The position numbers were made by a program, and so were the translations under genes. A DNA stretch of 64,000 nucleotides. Source: Kordiimonas sp. SCSIO 12603. Its GTDB lineage: Bacteria > Pseudomonadota > Alphaproteobacteria > Sphingomonadales > Kordiimonadaceae. Positions within the stretch are counted from its first letter, which is position 1; each line of letters begins with the position of its first letter. The notes under the pieces were generated by a model, which ran no database searches, had not been told where the DNA came from, and saw nothing but the letters and a program-made list of their open reading frames with translations. Shown piece by piece: positions 8,365 to 18,386 of this stretch. Location of the stretch: the NCBI RefSeq assembly GCF_024398035.1, contig NZ_CP073748.1, positions 1,525,520 through 1,589,519 on the forward strand, given 5' to 3'.

Positions 8365-11322
8365 CTAGAACATATCCTTTGTATCGGCTTTCCAGCCTTC
8401 AAGATATCCCCGAAGGCGTGCTTCATTCTGCAGCATGCGGTCTTCAATAATCTTTGGTGTTACACCGTTTTTCTCGCCCCATTCTCTATCAGATTTATTT
8501 AAATCTTCGAGTGTATTTTGAAGTTCTTTCTCAGTACCGATCAGCTTGTATCCAAAGAAGTGTTTGAAGAACGCAGCTTCAATCATATTGCGCTCCTGAT
8601 TTTCTTCAGGCGTGAAATCATGGCTGTGATAGACAATTGAACGTACAGCATACACCTTGGTATATCCTGCTTTGATGATGTCATCAGCCCATACCTGATC
8701 TTCGCCAAACTTGGTTTCACGGTACGGAATTTTTTCCCATACATCTCGGCGCATACAGCTGTTGTTATCGCTATAGAAATGCAGAAGCTGCTTCCACTGA
8801 ACATCTTCTTCATCTGCGTAACGTTTCTTGTTTGTGTCTTTGTGCACGCTAAGCGGTGCTAAAGCCATATGTTTGAAATGGGCGTTCAGGTCTCGTTGGG
8901 TGAACTCAGTTGCTTCTGGGTATGGCAAGTGTCTGCCAAATGCGCCAGCCGCATTTGGGTTGCTTTCAATGGATGATACCAGGTTATAGAGCCAGTCTTC
9001 ATTGGCTGGTAGCGCATCATGGGTGAGGAAAGCGATAAATTCGCCCTCTGTCAGTTCAACACCCAGGTTCCTTGTGCCACCGTGATTGAAATCTTTTTTA
9101 TCAATTTGATGCAGTTTAACCGATGGGTATTTTGCAATGGTTTCCAGTGTGCCGTCAGTTGAACCACTGTCGATTACTAGTATCTCATATGGCCAAGGGG
9201 TGTTTTGCTCCGTAGTAGCCTTTAAAACCTTGTCCAGGATAGGGCCAGCGTTTAGTGTGGGGATAACAACAGATGCCTTACTTTTACGAGCCTTCGGGGC
9301 TTTCTCCTTGGGAGCAATATCGTTCCCGATTTCCGATAGGCGCTCAATGATAGCATTTTCAACAAGCTCTGCTGATGCTTCCCAGCTGAAACTGTTTACC
9401 CATTCTCTGGCTGCAATGGATTGCTTTTGCCGTTTCTTTTCATTGAGAATTAGGGCTTCCATAGCGTCTGCAATTTTAGCCGGGTGTGGTTCAGCCAAAC
9501 TTACTGTTTCTTTAGGGAAAATACATTCGGTACTTTCACCTTTGAGTTCCACAATAGGCAAGCCGCACGCCATCATTTCCTGAGGGACGAGCGAATAATT
9601 GGTCGCCGAGAAAACGACACCAATATCAGCTTTCTGGAAAAGAACAGCCAATTCTTCAGGGGAAGCAACACCGTGATCTTTAAACTTGAACGGGGCCGCC
9701 TGTAAATCCAGATCAGCGCCAAAGAAATCTACTTCAAAATCAACGCCACGTTTCGCTAGTTCTTCAAGCGCAAGCATACCTAGTTCAACAGCTCTGCGTG
9801 CTGTGAAATGGCGGGCATAGAAGGCAATACGCGGGTGTTTGTTTGGTTTTTTCTTTGATACTGGATGATAAAGTTTTGTATCTGCAGCCAGCCAGAATGG
9901 GCGTGCCCAGCGGCCGTATTTTTCTTCCATCAATTTGGAAAGCCATGGGCTGGCGCAAATGCAGTCTAAATCTTCATAATATGTTTGTTCGGCAGCTAAA
10001 TAATAGCTCCCCATTGCATGGAAACTTGGCTCAAAATCCTGCACAAAATAAAAGCGTCGATTAAAATTACTGGCTGATAACACGGGCCATACCGTCCAGC
10101 AATCGGTTGCAATAATTACATCGCCTTTGGCTTTTTTAAAGCGTTTATCCAGAAATTTCACCTTGCCAGTAAATTGCTGAAAATGCTTCAGAATATTATC
10201 TGCTGCTTTTTCCTCGTTGGCATGATGGTTCGGATCGTTGATCCAGATTGTCTGCTTATGGCCCTGACGTTCCAAAAAGCTTGCCATACGGAAAATAGTC
10301 ATATGACCGCCGCCGCCGGGTGCGAAATCAGGGATCACCCAATGAATTTTCAGCTTGCTGCTTTTAAAATCAAGAGAGGCTGGTGCAAGTTCGGCCTTTT
10401 GGTAATCCAGCATACTGCGGAGCCGCTCTGGCACAGGTAGCTTGGCCTTTGCCCGAACCTTGTTTTTGGGGGCTTTTTTATCTTTGGTTTTTTCCGTAAC
10501 CGCTTTTTTTGTTCCCCAGACCGGGCCGTTCTTTAGAAAGTGAAGGAGCGGATCATCTGTTTCTGTGTCCAGTTCCTTGTGTTTCTTGAAGTACTCACCG
10601 TTACTGAAATCAGGGGCAGGATCAAACTTGGTCTTGGGGGCATTAATATAGTGGACTACAGGGTTCTCTTTGCCGATATGGTCGTAATGAAACACTTTAT
10701 ACCAACCAGTATTGAAATGCGGGTTTGGTTGGCGGTTATGGATATGGCCTTCGGTAACAAAGTGAAACAGCAGGCTTCCATCATACTCCCACAGATCCTT
10801 ATAATATTGGCGGTACCAGTTTTCCAGAAACAGGCCACTACTGTTGATCGCCACCATATCTTTGACCAGTTTAGCACCGTTTTCCCGAAACTGCAGTGTG
10901 GTTGGGAAAGCTATATATCCTTTAAACTGACCAACATGGATAAAGTGTTCAAGTGGGGTACCTTTAAAAGACGTTACTTCAGGATAATTTTCGATATACA
11001 GCTTTGATGAAAACAGCGGTGATGGGTTTTTGCCGTGCCTGCTACCGGTTTCCAAGTATTGTTCAAGCGAATTTACATCAGGCCTACGCGCACCCGGGGC
11101 TTGGCTACGGTACCAGTCAGGGTCAAAGTATGGGTTTGGCTTATAGCCTTTTTCGTCCCCGATCATGATGAAATGTTCGAGAAGATCTTGGTTTTCTTCA
11201 ACCGCATCTGGATACTTTGCACCATACCATTCAGCATTGAAAAGCCCAGACTGCCTTAGAACCTTTTTAGTGTTCTTTTTATGTGCAAAAGGGTTGGCGA
11301 TAGATTTGATAATCTTCTTCAT
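8365..11322 (-). CDS. Giant bifunctional glycosyltransferase: N-terminal repeats, WsaF-like GT4, rhamnosyltransferase-like GT2
   Basis: The 985-aa protein has three parts. Residues about 20-270 carry several copies of a repeat with a core like FDPDWY, then about 20 residues, then LEHF or LEQYL and G..G, common at the N-termini of alphaproteobacterial glycosyltransferases. Residues about 323-650 resemble WsaF-type GT4 rhamnosyltransferases (HWVIPDFAPGGGGHMTIF; FYFVQDFEPSFH; LVPQEMMACGLPIVELKG). Residues about 683-930 are a GT2 domain (SVVIPTLNAG, IDSGSTDGT, DFNHGGTRN), the latter pattern typical of rhamnosyltransferases. With rmlABCD immediately upstream, dTDP-L-rhamnose is the probable donor for at least one domain. 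It is probably cytoplasmic, acting at the inner membrane on a lipid-linked or protein acceptor. Confidence 0.85.
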   Translation of the reverse strand: MKKIIKSIANPFAHKKNTKKVLRQSGLFNAEWYGAKYPDAVEENQDLLEHFIMIGDEKGYKPNPYFDPDWYRSQAPGARRPDVNSLEQYLETGSRHGKNPSPLFSSKLYIENYPEVTSFKGTPLEHFIHVGQFKGYIAFPTTLQFRENGAKLVKDMVAINSSGLFLENWYRQYYKDLWEYDGSLLFHFVTEGHIHNRQPNPHFNTGWYKVFHYDHIGKENPVVHYINAPKTKFDPAPDFSNGEYFKKHKELDTETDDPLLHFLKNGPVWGTKKAVTEKTKDKKAPKNKVRAKAKLPVPERLRSMLDYQKAELAPASLDFKSSKLKIHWVIPDFAPGGGGHMTIFRMASFLERQGHKQTIWINDPNHHANEEKAADNILKHFQQFTGKVKFLDKRFKKAKGDVIIATDCWTVWPVLSASNFNRRFYFVQDFEPSFHAMGSYYLAAEQTYYEDLDCICASPWLSKLMEEKYGRWARPFWLAADTKLYHPVSKKKPNKHPRIAFYARHFTARRAVELGMLALEELAKRGVDFEVDFFGADLDLQAAPFKFKDHGVASPEELAVLFQKADIGVVFSATNYSLVPQEMMACGLPIVELKGESTECIFPKETVSLAEPHPAKIADAMEALILNEKKRQKQSIAAREWVNSFSWEASAELVENAIIERLSEIGNDIAPKEKAPKARKSKASVVIPTLNAGPILDKVLKATTEQNTPWPYEILVIDSGSTDGTLETIAKYPSVKLHQIDKKDFNHGGTRNLGVELTEGEFIAFLTHDALPANEDWLYNLVSSIESNPNAAGAFGRHLPYPEATEFTQRDLNAHFKHMALAPLSVHKDTNKKRYADEEDVQWKQLLHFYSDNNSCMRRDVWEKIPYRETKFGEDQVWADDIIKAGYTKVYAVRSIVYHSHDFTPEENQERNMIEAAFFKHFFGYKLIGTEKELQNTLEDLNKSDREWGEKNGVTPKIIEDRMLQNEARLRGYLEGWKADTKDMF

Positions 11323-11355
11323 AATAGGTCCGCGTAGCGTATTCGTTAGTGCTTA

Positions 11356-13632
11356 TTATTTTTGGTTCTGGTTTGGGCGCTTTAAAATGGAAGTGTGCGT
11401 TGGTTCTTGCCGTAGTAGTACGGGAGAATAGTGGGGGTCTGCAACTAACAAATGCGCCCATTTTTGACGTATTTTTTCTCGTTCGGTATTTTCACGAATT
11501 TTTTTCGCAGTATCCTGTGCATCATAGCCACGACTTTTAGATTCCAAGTGCTGGAATGTGATTGCAGGCACATAAATATTTTTTAGCCCAATTTTGGAGA
11601 CAGCCAGACTGAAATCCACATCATTAAAGGCGACAGGCAAGTTTTCTGCATCAAATCCACCAGCTTTTTCATAAGTATTTCGGCGACAGGCCAGAAAGGC
11701 TCCAATGAGCGCTGATGTTTGGTGCGGTAACTGTGACCGACGATTATAGCTTTGGTTCGGGCTTTCACCATAAGCCTCTTTCAGTACAATATTATCGGGA
11801 TCAAGAATGTATCCGCCATATTGCAAAGTGCCGTCTTCAAACAGTAGGCGCGCACCAACAGCACCAACAGTAGGTCGGTTGAGATATCCCCGTAATATAT
11901 GATCCCAGCCGTAATCCAGTGCGATTGTATCGTTATTTAAAAACAACAGGTATTCAGCTTCAGTAGCCTGTACGGCAAGATTATTGAGCTCGGCCCAGTT
12001 GAATGGAGCATCGTGCAAAAGCACACGAATACCGTCCATTGCATCCACTCGTCTTAGCCAGTCTTTTGTGTCTTCTTCTACACTGCCGTTGTCCACAATG
12101 ATGATTTCGGTGTCGTAGGAATGCTGCAAGGTGTTTCGGAGGCTTTTGATACAGTTCCGCGTAAGATCAAGCGCGTCTCGCATGGGAATGATAATCGCCA
12201 TCAATGGGTTTTTCGCAGGCAATGGCCATTTTATATAGCCAGTTTCTGCTGCGACACCGGCATATGGATCATTGGCTTCCAGTTCAAGTTTGGCATCTGG
12301 AGTTGTTCTCGCGAAATGTGCTTCAACAGCTCGTTTGTATTCACTTACTGAAGCGATACATGTTTGTTTTGCTTCAAAGAGCATATGGGGAACATGGGCA
12401 AACGCTTGTTCGCCAAATTGTTCATACGCTTTAAGCCACATATCATGGGGCTTCATGCCTTCTGGGAAAACCCCTTCTTTTGCTGCAAACGCATTGGCAT
12501 AAGAGGCTCTTGTCAGTAGTTCTTCATAATCAAAACTGTGCTTGAAAATAGGAACGAGGGTGCCGTCTTTCTCCATCCATTCGTGATCTGAAAAAAAGAT
12601 AACAGCACTCGGGTTTTTTAGAGCCGCTTCCTGAAAGAAATATTCAGCACCATCGGTTGCTGAAAGGCCTTCGCCAGCATAAAGTTTTAACGCTATAGCT
12701 GTCTGTGGCTTGGCGGTGGTTTCCTGCAATAAATGCTTTGATTGTGAATAGGCCGCAACGGGGATCGCAGCATAATTTTTCAAGTCTGGTAATGCATTTT
12801 GAATAAACTCGATCTGCTGCTGGATGTTTTCAGGGCTCTGTTGTGCTGCATGCTCAAGCGCATTTGTAAAGCGAACAATGTTAAGCGGATATGAAGTGCC
12901 CATGTTAGGAATAGCGCGAGCAGGACATATTGGGGCACCGGTTGCGTGATCGAAGACCGCAAGAATTAAATGATCCAGCTTGGCAAGATGTTCAGGTATG
13001 TTTACCGTGAAGGTAAAGCCTGTGTGTTTAAAGCCCGGGTGCTGCTCCTCAACATCACGCCGAAGATCGTCAGCCTCAGTAGTGCCAACATATGTACCGT
13101 TCAAATAGAAATCCAGTCGCAGGCTTTCCCCTTTACGGCTCAAATCTAGAGCATAGCCAAAACATTCATTGCCTCTAATATCTTCAATCACGCCAAGAAC
13201 CGGAGCAGGTTGGTGACCAAAATAGCTTTCAATGCGTGTGGCAAAGTCTGCTGCTGAATAGCCTGAGGGGCCATTATCTATAATCTGTAGGAAACGCCAG
13301 TTGTTGCTTATGGCTAGTAATGCCTTTGTACGGTGCTCCACCGATTTTATTTTGGTACCGAAATGTTTTTTTACGGTTTGAATAACCAACTTTTGCTGTT
13401 CAGCAGAATAGGGCATCCAAGCGAGTGGTTTGCCGAGTGACAGGGGCTGTAAAACCCCATAGATAAACTCTTTTGAATTGATAAGGCCGCTTAGAACGCT
13501 GGCAACGGGCTTGCCTTCTCTACGGCTGATATCGCTTTCATGCTTGGGTTCACGGCCCAGAAAGATGAGCAGGAAGCCTCTGACATCTTCCTTGCTGCAA
13601 TGCTTTCTGGCTTTTTTCGTGAGACCAAACAT
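11356..13632 (-). CDS. Multidomain GT2 glycosyltransferase
   Basis: The 758-aa product ends with a GT2 domain (about 472-735): IIIPMRDALDL, VDNGS, FLNNDT as the DxD-like metal site, and a GAVGARLLFEDGTLQYGG segment typical of O-antigen rhamnosyl and related transferases. Residues 1-100 resemble the short helical DUF4214-like segment (LIFLGREP followed by a second helix). Residues about 140-235 look like a beta-sandwich (GYALDLSRKGESLRLDFYLNG) often found inside large polysaccharide glycosyltransferases. It lies 33 bases upstream of the 985-aa transferase and 15 bases downstream of rmlA on the same strand, so it is in the rml operon. Donor assignment to dTDP-rhamnose is inferred from context. 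Confidence 0.82.
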   Translation of the reverse strand: MFGLTKKARKHCSKEDVRGFLLIFLGREPKHESDISRREGKPVASVLSGLINSKEFIYGVLQPLSLGKPLAWMPYSAEQQKLVIQTVKKHFGTKIKSVEHRTKALLAISNNWRFLQIIDNGPSGYSAADFATRIESYFGHQPAPVLGVIEDIRGNECFGYALDLSRKGESLRLDFYLNGTYVGTTEADDLRRDVEEQHPGFKHTGFTFTVNIPEHLAKLDHLILAVFDHATGAPICPARAIPNMGTSYPLNIVRFTNALEHAAQQSPENIQQQIEFIQNALPDLKNYAAIPVAAYSQSKHLLQETTAKPQTAIALKLYAGEGLSATDGAEYFFQEAALKNPSAVIFFSDHEWMEKDGTLVPIFKHSFDYEELLTRASYANAFAAKEGVFPEGMKPHDMWLKAYEQFGEQAFAHVPHMLFEAKQTCIASVSEYKRAVEAHFARTTPDAKLELEANDPYAGVAAETGYIKWPLPAKNPLMAIIIPMRDALDLTRNCIKSLRNTLQHSYDTEIIIVDNGSVEEDTKDWLRRVDAMDGIRVLLHDAPFNWAELNNLAVQATEAEYLLFLNNDTIALDYGWDHILRGYLNRPTVGAVGARLLFEDGTLQYGGYILDPDNIVLKEAYGESPNQSYNRRSQLPHQTSALIGAFLACRRNTYEKAGGFDAENLPVAFNDVDFSLAVSKIGLKNIYVPAITFQHLESKSRGYDAQDTAKKIRENTEREKIRQKWAHLLVADPHYSPVLLRQEPTHTSILKRPNQNQK

Positions 13633-13647
13633 AACATCTGCCGCAAC

Positions 13648-14526
<879 letters not shown>

Positions 14527-14568
14527 AGTGTTTCCCCGAATTCTAAAATAACTTGTTTAAATACTTCT

Positions 14569-15468
14569 TTAGCCTAGCTGGCCTTCACCGAAAAGGCGTT
14601 TTACGCATTTTGCTGTGCTTTCGCGCCAATCTGGCATCGTAATACTGAACGCTTCCTGAACTTTATCACAATTAAGCCGACTGTTCATTGGGCGTTTGGC
14701 AGGTGTTGGATATTCCGCTGTCGAGATTGCATTTGCCTTTGGTACGGGGTGTCCGTATTTGTGGCCTTCTTCAAAAATGAAGGAGGCAAAGCCATGCCAA
14801 TTCGTATCTCCGGAGCCAGCGAGATGGTAAACACCCGCGACATTAGCAAGCGGTTTTCCAGCATCTAACTGTTGTACTATTTCCAAAATGGCTTCAGCGA
14901 TATCAACAGCATAGGTTGGGTTGCCGTATTGGTCCGCAACTATTCCTAGTTCATCTCGGTTTTGAGCAAGTTTAAGCATTGTTTTAAGGAAGTTATTCCC
15001 AAAAGGGCTGTAAACCCAAGCTGTGCGCAGAATGATGCTATTCGGGTTTGATGCAGTTGCTGCTATCTCACCAGCAAGCTTGCTGCGCCCATAAGCCCCT
15101 TGCGGCGATACGGGATCAGTTTCCACATAAGCATCATCTTTATCGCCATCAAAAACATAATCGGTAGAGATGTGAATGAAAGGCACCTCTATGCTTGCTG
15201 CAATAGCTGCAAGAGTTCTCGGACCTTCGGTATTAATCGCATTTGCAGCTTCTTCGTTATCTTCCGCGGCATCCACAGCAGTGTAGGCAGCCGCGTTAAC
15301 AATCGCTGTTGGCTGAAACGCTGTTATGGCAGCACGCATACCATCCGGATCTGTAAGATCAAAATCAGGCCGACCCGCAGTGGTAAGCGTAATGCCTTTA
15401 TGCTCTACCGCTTCCTTGAGAGAAAGCGCAACTTGGCCAGATGAACCTGCAACAAAAATGCGGGTCAT
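14569..15468 (-). CDS. rmlD: dTDP-4-dehydrorhamnose reductase RmlD
   Basis: RmlD reduces dTDP-4-keto-L-rhamnose to dTDP-L-rhamnose, the last step. The 299-aa short-chain dehydrogenase fold shows the Rossmann loop AGSSGQV (7-13), VNAAAYTAVDAAE, ISTDYVFDG and the catalytic YGRSK motif. The start codon lies one base from the rmlB stop, so the two are translationally coupled. The start follows the end of rmlB without room for a longer product. Confidence 0.95.
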   Translation of the reverse strand: MTRIFVAGSSGQVALSLKEAVEHKGITLTTAGRPDFDLTDPDGMRAAITAFQPTAIVNAAAYTAVDAAEDNEEAANAINTEGPRTLAAIAASIEVPFIHISTDYVFDGDKDDAYVETDPVSPQGAYGRSKLAGEIAATASNPNSIILRTAWVYSPFGNNFLKTMLKLAQNRDELGIVADQYGNPTYAVDIAEAILEIVQQLDAGKPLANVAGVYHLAGSGDTNWHGFASFIFEEGHKYGHPVPKANAISTAEYPTPAKRPMNSRLNCDKVQEAFSITMPDWRESTAKCVKRLFGEGQLG

Positions 15469-15469
15469 A

Positions 15470-16519
15470 TTAATCTTCCTTCAGTACGCCTTTGCGCTCA
15501 GTTGCGTGACTACGAAGCGGCGCCCACCACCATTCATTATCCAGATACCACTGGATTGTTTTTTTGATGCCGGTATCGAAGTTCTCTTCAGCTTTCCAGC
15601 CAAGTTCGTCTTCAAGCTTTGTTGCATCAATGGCGTAGCGTGCATCATGGCCCGGTCGGTCGGTTACATAAGTAATCTGCTCGGCATATGGCCTGTTTTT
15701 CGGGCGTACTTCATCAAGGATTTCGCAGATACGTGTTACCACTTCAAGGTTAGTGCGTTCGTTTCGGCCGCCCACATTATATTTCTCGCCCAAACGGCCT
15801 TTGCTCATAATGGTGAAAAGTGCTTTCGCGTGATCTTCCACATAGAGCCAGTCGCGTACGTTGGAACCGTCGCCATAAATCGGAAGAGGGTGGCCATCAA
15901 GAGCATTCAGGATTACCAGCGGGATAAGCTTTTCCGGGAAGTGGTATGGGCCGTAGTTATTTGAGCAATTGGAAATTACTACAGGGAAACCATATGTTTC
16001 GTGCCAGGCATTTGCCAGATGGTCCGCAGATGCTTTAGAGGCAGAGTAAGGTGAACTTGGGTCATAAGGTGTTGTCTCATGGAACAAACCTTCGTCACCA
16101 AGGCTGCCGTATACTTCGTCTGTTGATACATGAAGGAAACGGAATGCCTTTTGGTCAACCTCTCGAAGGCCCAGCCAATAAGCACGGGCAGCCTCAAGCA
16201 TGTTAAATGTACCAACGATGTTGGTTTGAATAAATTCGCCAGCACCAGTGATGGAACGGTCTACGTGGCTTTCAGCCGCTAGGTGCATTACAGCATCAGG
16301 TTGGTACTTCGCAAATACTTCATCAAGGGCATTTCGGTCGCAGATATCTACTTTTTCAAAATGATAGAGTTCGCTATCTTCAATTTCCTTGAGAGTTTCA
16401 AGGTTGCCTGCGTAGGTTAGCTTATCAACATTGATTGCTGTGTAGCCAAGGTCTTTTACTAAATGGCGGCATACCGCTGAGCCAATAAATCCTGCACCAC
16501 CTGTTACAATAATTTTCAT
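15470..16519 (-). CDS. rmlB: dTDP-glucose 4,6-dehydratase RmlB
   Basis: RmlB converts dTDP-glucose to dTDP-4-keto-6-deoxyglucose using bound NAD. The 349-aa protein has the normal length and motifs: [15 protein letters not shown] (7-21), [23 protein letters not shown], the catalytic YSASKAS and the [18 protein letters not shown] block, which is highly characteristic of RmlB. It lies between rmlC and rmlD in the minus-strand operon. Confidence 0.97.
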   Translation of the reverse strand: MKIIVTGGAGFIGSAVCRHLVKDLGYTAINVDKLTYAGNLETLKEIEDSELYHFEKVDICDRNALDEVFAKYQPDAVMHLAAESHVDRSITGAGEFIQTNIVGTFNMLEAARAYWLGLREVDQKAFRFLHVSTDEVYGSLGDEGLFHETTPYDPSSPYSASKASADHLANAWHETYGFPVVISNCSNNYGPYHFPEKLIPLVILNALDGHPLPIYGDGSNVRDWLYVEDHAKALFTIMSKGRLGEKYNVGGRNERTNLEVVTRICEILDEVRPKNRPYAEQITYVTDRPGHDARYAIDATKLEDELGWKAEENFDTGIKKTIQWYLDNEWWWAPLRSHATERKGVLKED

Positions 16520-16534
16520 CGATAAATTCCTAAA

Positions 16535-17098
16535 CTACCCTTCGAAAACGAATGGGTTTTCAATATCTTTTAATCTTGGTTGGGCACGGTCCTTATCTGA
16601 AAGGATGGCAGTGTTAATATCTATCGGCCATTCAATGCCCAGATCGGGATCATCAAAAGCGATACCTGCATCGTGCTCTGGTGCGTAATAATCGTCTACT
16701 TTATAACAGAACTCTGTATCGGGTTCGAGTGTACAAAAGCCGTGGGCAAAACCTTTCGGGACCCAGAGTTGTTGCCAATTCTCTGCGGAGAGTTCAACCC
16801 CAATATGTTTGCCGTATGTCGGGGAGCCTTTACGGATATCAACGATAACATCCAGCACTTTACCGCGTGTTACACGCACAAGTTTCCCTTGCGTGTAAGG
16901 AGGTGTTTGAAAGTGCATGCCGCGAATAACGCCAACATCACGGGACAGGGACTGGTTATCCTGTACAAAATTTACGCCTGGAACAACTTCTTCGAACGCA
17001 CGTGCATTAAAAGTTTCGGAGAAAAAGCCCCGATCATCACCAAACTTTTTGGGTGAGAACAGGTAAACTCCGGGTAGTGAAAGTGCTTCCGCTTGCAT
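16535..17098 (-). CDS. rmlC: dTDP-4-dehydrorhamnose 3,5-epimerase RmlC
   Basis: RmlC epimerises the 4-keto sugar at C3 and C5. The 187-aa cupin has KKFGDDRGFFSETFN near the start, FVQDNQSLS, IRGMHFQTPPYTQGKLVRV with the catalytic histidine, WVPKGFAHGFCTL and YKVDDYYAPEHDAGI. I chose ATG at 17096-17098 over a TTG twelve bases upstream, because GGGA sits about 8 bases before it and family members begin near this point. It is the promoter-proximal gene of the rml operon, divergent from the glycosyltransferase gene at 17220. Confidence 0.95.
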   Translation of the reverse strand: MQAEALSLPGVYLFSPKKFGDDRGFFSETFNARAFEEVVPGVNFVQDNQSLSRDVGVIRGMHFQTPPYTQGKLVRVTRGKVLDVIVDIRKGSPTYGKHIGVELSAENWQQLWVPKGFAHGFCTLEPDTEFCYKVDDYYAPEHDAGIAFDDPDLGIEWPIDINTAILSDKDRAQPRLKDIENPFVFEG

Positions 17099-17219
17099 AA
17101 AATATCCCAATTATTATTGGCTTTAAGAATGTGCCCTTTATACTGACCGTAATTGGCAAATAAAAGAGCCATGATGAATATATTCTGAATTAGGCTCAAC
17201 AGGGAAGAAAACGGCGTTT
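17099..17219. promoter_or_regulatory. Divergent promoter region of the rml operon and the GT4/manC group
   Basis: This 121-base AT-rich gap separates rmlC (minus) from the glycosyltransferase gene (plus), so it must hold at least the rml operon promoter and probably one for the plus-strand group. A TTGGCA at 17153-17158 followed about 17-19 bases later by AT-rich hexamers is a weak plus-strand candidate. I see no clear operator. Confidence 0.4.
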
Positions 17220-18386
17220 ATGTCAGCGGTTATGCGGCATTGGGATGATGGGGTAGACCTCAGAACATTCAGTGAGAAATGCATGGATGGTTTTATTGGG
17301 CTGTCTGATGCCGGTTTCAGTGCGGATGAGTGCGAGATTTTGGCCTACCATCCAGGTGTTGAAAGTAACCCATTTCAGAAGATGCTGTATTCTCGCGCGA
17401 TGCAATTTGGCGTGGCGCCGATTGCTGTAACGCAGCTTTCTGAACTGGAAAACGTGCCATCCGGGTTAAAGCTTTCTGTCCATTTTCATTGGATACATCA
17501 GATTTTTTCTAAGATTGGGACAGAAAAAAAAGCTGAAGCCGCTGCCGAAAAGTTTCTTGCTGATGCAAAGGCTTTGAAAAGTAACGGAGCCAGAATTATC
17601 TGGACCATCCATAACGTGATTTCACACGGTTCACATTATGAAGCGGTGGAAATGAAATTACGTGCCCAGTTTGCAGAACTCGCTGATGTAATTCATGTTA
17701 TGAATCCCAGAACTGCAGCTTTATGTGCACCATATTATATGCTGGATACACATAAACTGCTTGAGGTGCCACATCCATCCTACGCTGGTGTTTACGGGGA
17801 CTATATTTCAAAAAGCCAAGCGAGGCTTGAACTTGGATTGCCTGCTGGGAAGCCAGTGTTTTTGCTGTTTGGTTCTTTGATGCCTCAAAAAGGCACAAGA
17901 CAATTTCTTCACGGTATGGATGAACTACAAAAGCATTTTGACGGAGAAGCGATTGCATTGGTCGCAGGAAAAGCACGGCTAGGTAATTTTTACGAGGAAA
18001 TTCTGAGGCTTGCATCCTCGAGGGTTGATGTAAAGCTCATGGCAGGGCATGTGGATGATCAGCATATTCAAATGCTTTTCAAAGCGTCCGATGTTGTAGT
18101 TTGTCCTTATATTAAAGGATTGAATTCAGGCGTGGTAATGACAGCAGCCAGTTTTGGCAGACCTGTTGTTGCACCGTCTTTCATTAAACCAACTCTTCAC
18201 GAAATAGAGGATGCTATCACAGAATTTGATCCTGCAGATTTTTCCAGTTCATATACGGCTTGTACCGAAGCTTATAAGCTCGGGCAAAAACCGCAGTTGG
18301 AAGAACAGCTGCTTAGGTGGGCTGATGCGAATGCTGCTCATGCTATATCCGAACAATTTTTCAGTGAACTGAAAGAGCGTTCATGA
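17220..18386 (+). CDS. GT-B glycosyltransferase, GT4-like
   Basis: The 388-aa protein has the two-domain GT-B layout. The N-terminal domain carries SVHFHWIHQIF and IIWTIHNVISH, seen in GT4-like transferases of exopolysaccharide clusters. The C-terminal domain has FLLFGSLMPQKGTRQFL (donor-side glycine-rich loop) and VVCPYIKGLNSGVVMTAASFGRPVVA, matching the acidic/small-residue donor-binding region. The donor may be GDP-mannose because manC lies two genes downstream, but that is inference. The Shine-Dalgarno GGGAAG is rather far from ATG 17220; ATG 17232 is an alternative start. The stop overlaps the next start by 4 bases. Confidence 0.75.
   Translation: MSAVMRHWDDGVDLRTFSEKCMDGFIGLSDAGFSADECEILAYHPGVESNPFQKMLYSRAMQFGVAPIAVTQLSELENVPSGLKLSVHFHWIHQIFSKIGTEKKAEAAAEKFLADAKALKSNGARIIWTIHNVISHGSHYEAVEMKLRAQFAELADVIHVMNPRTAALCAPYYMLDTHKLLEVPHPSYAGVYGDYISKSQARLELGLPAGKPVFLLFGSLMPQKGTRQFLHGMDELQKHFDGEAIALVAGKARLGNFYEEILRLASSRVDVKLMAGHVDDQHIQMLFKASDVVVCPYIKGLNSGVVMTAASFGRPVVAPSFIKPTLHEIEDAITEFDPADFSSSYTACTEAYKLGQKPQLEEQLLRWADANAAHAISEQFFSELKERS

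Noticed and set aside
15326-15964. Open plus-strand frame of ~212 codons opposite rmlD and rmlB
   Set aside because: It lies entirely antisense to two well-conserved rml genes, has no ribosome-binding site and shows no recognisable motif, so it is a shadow of their coding sequence.
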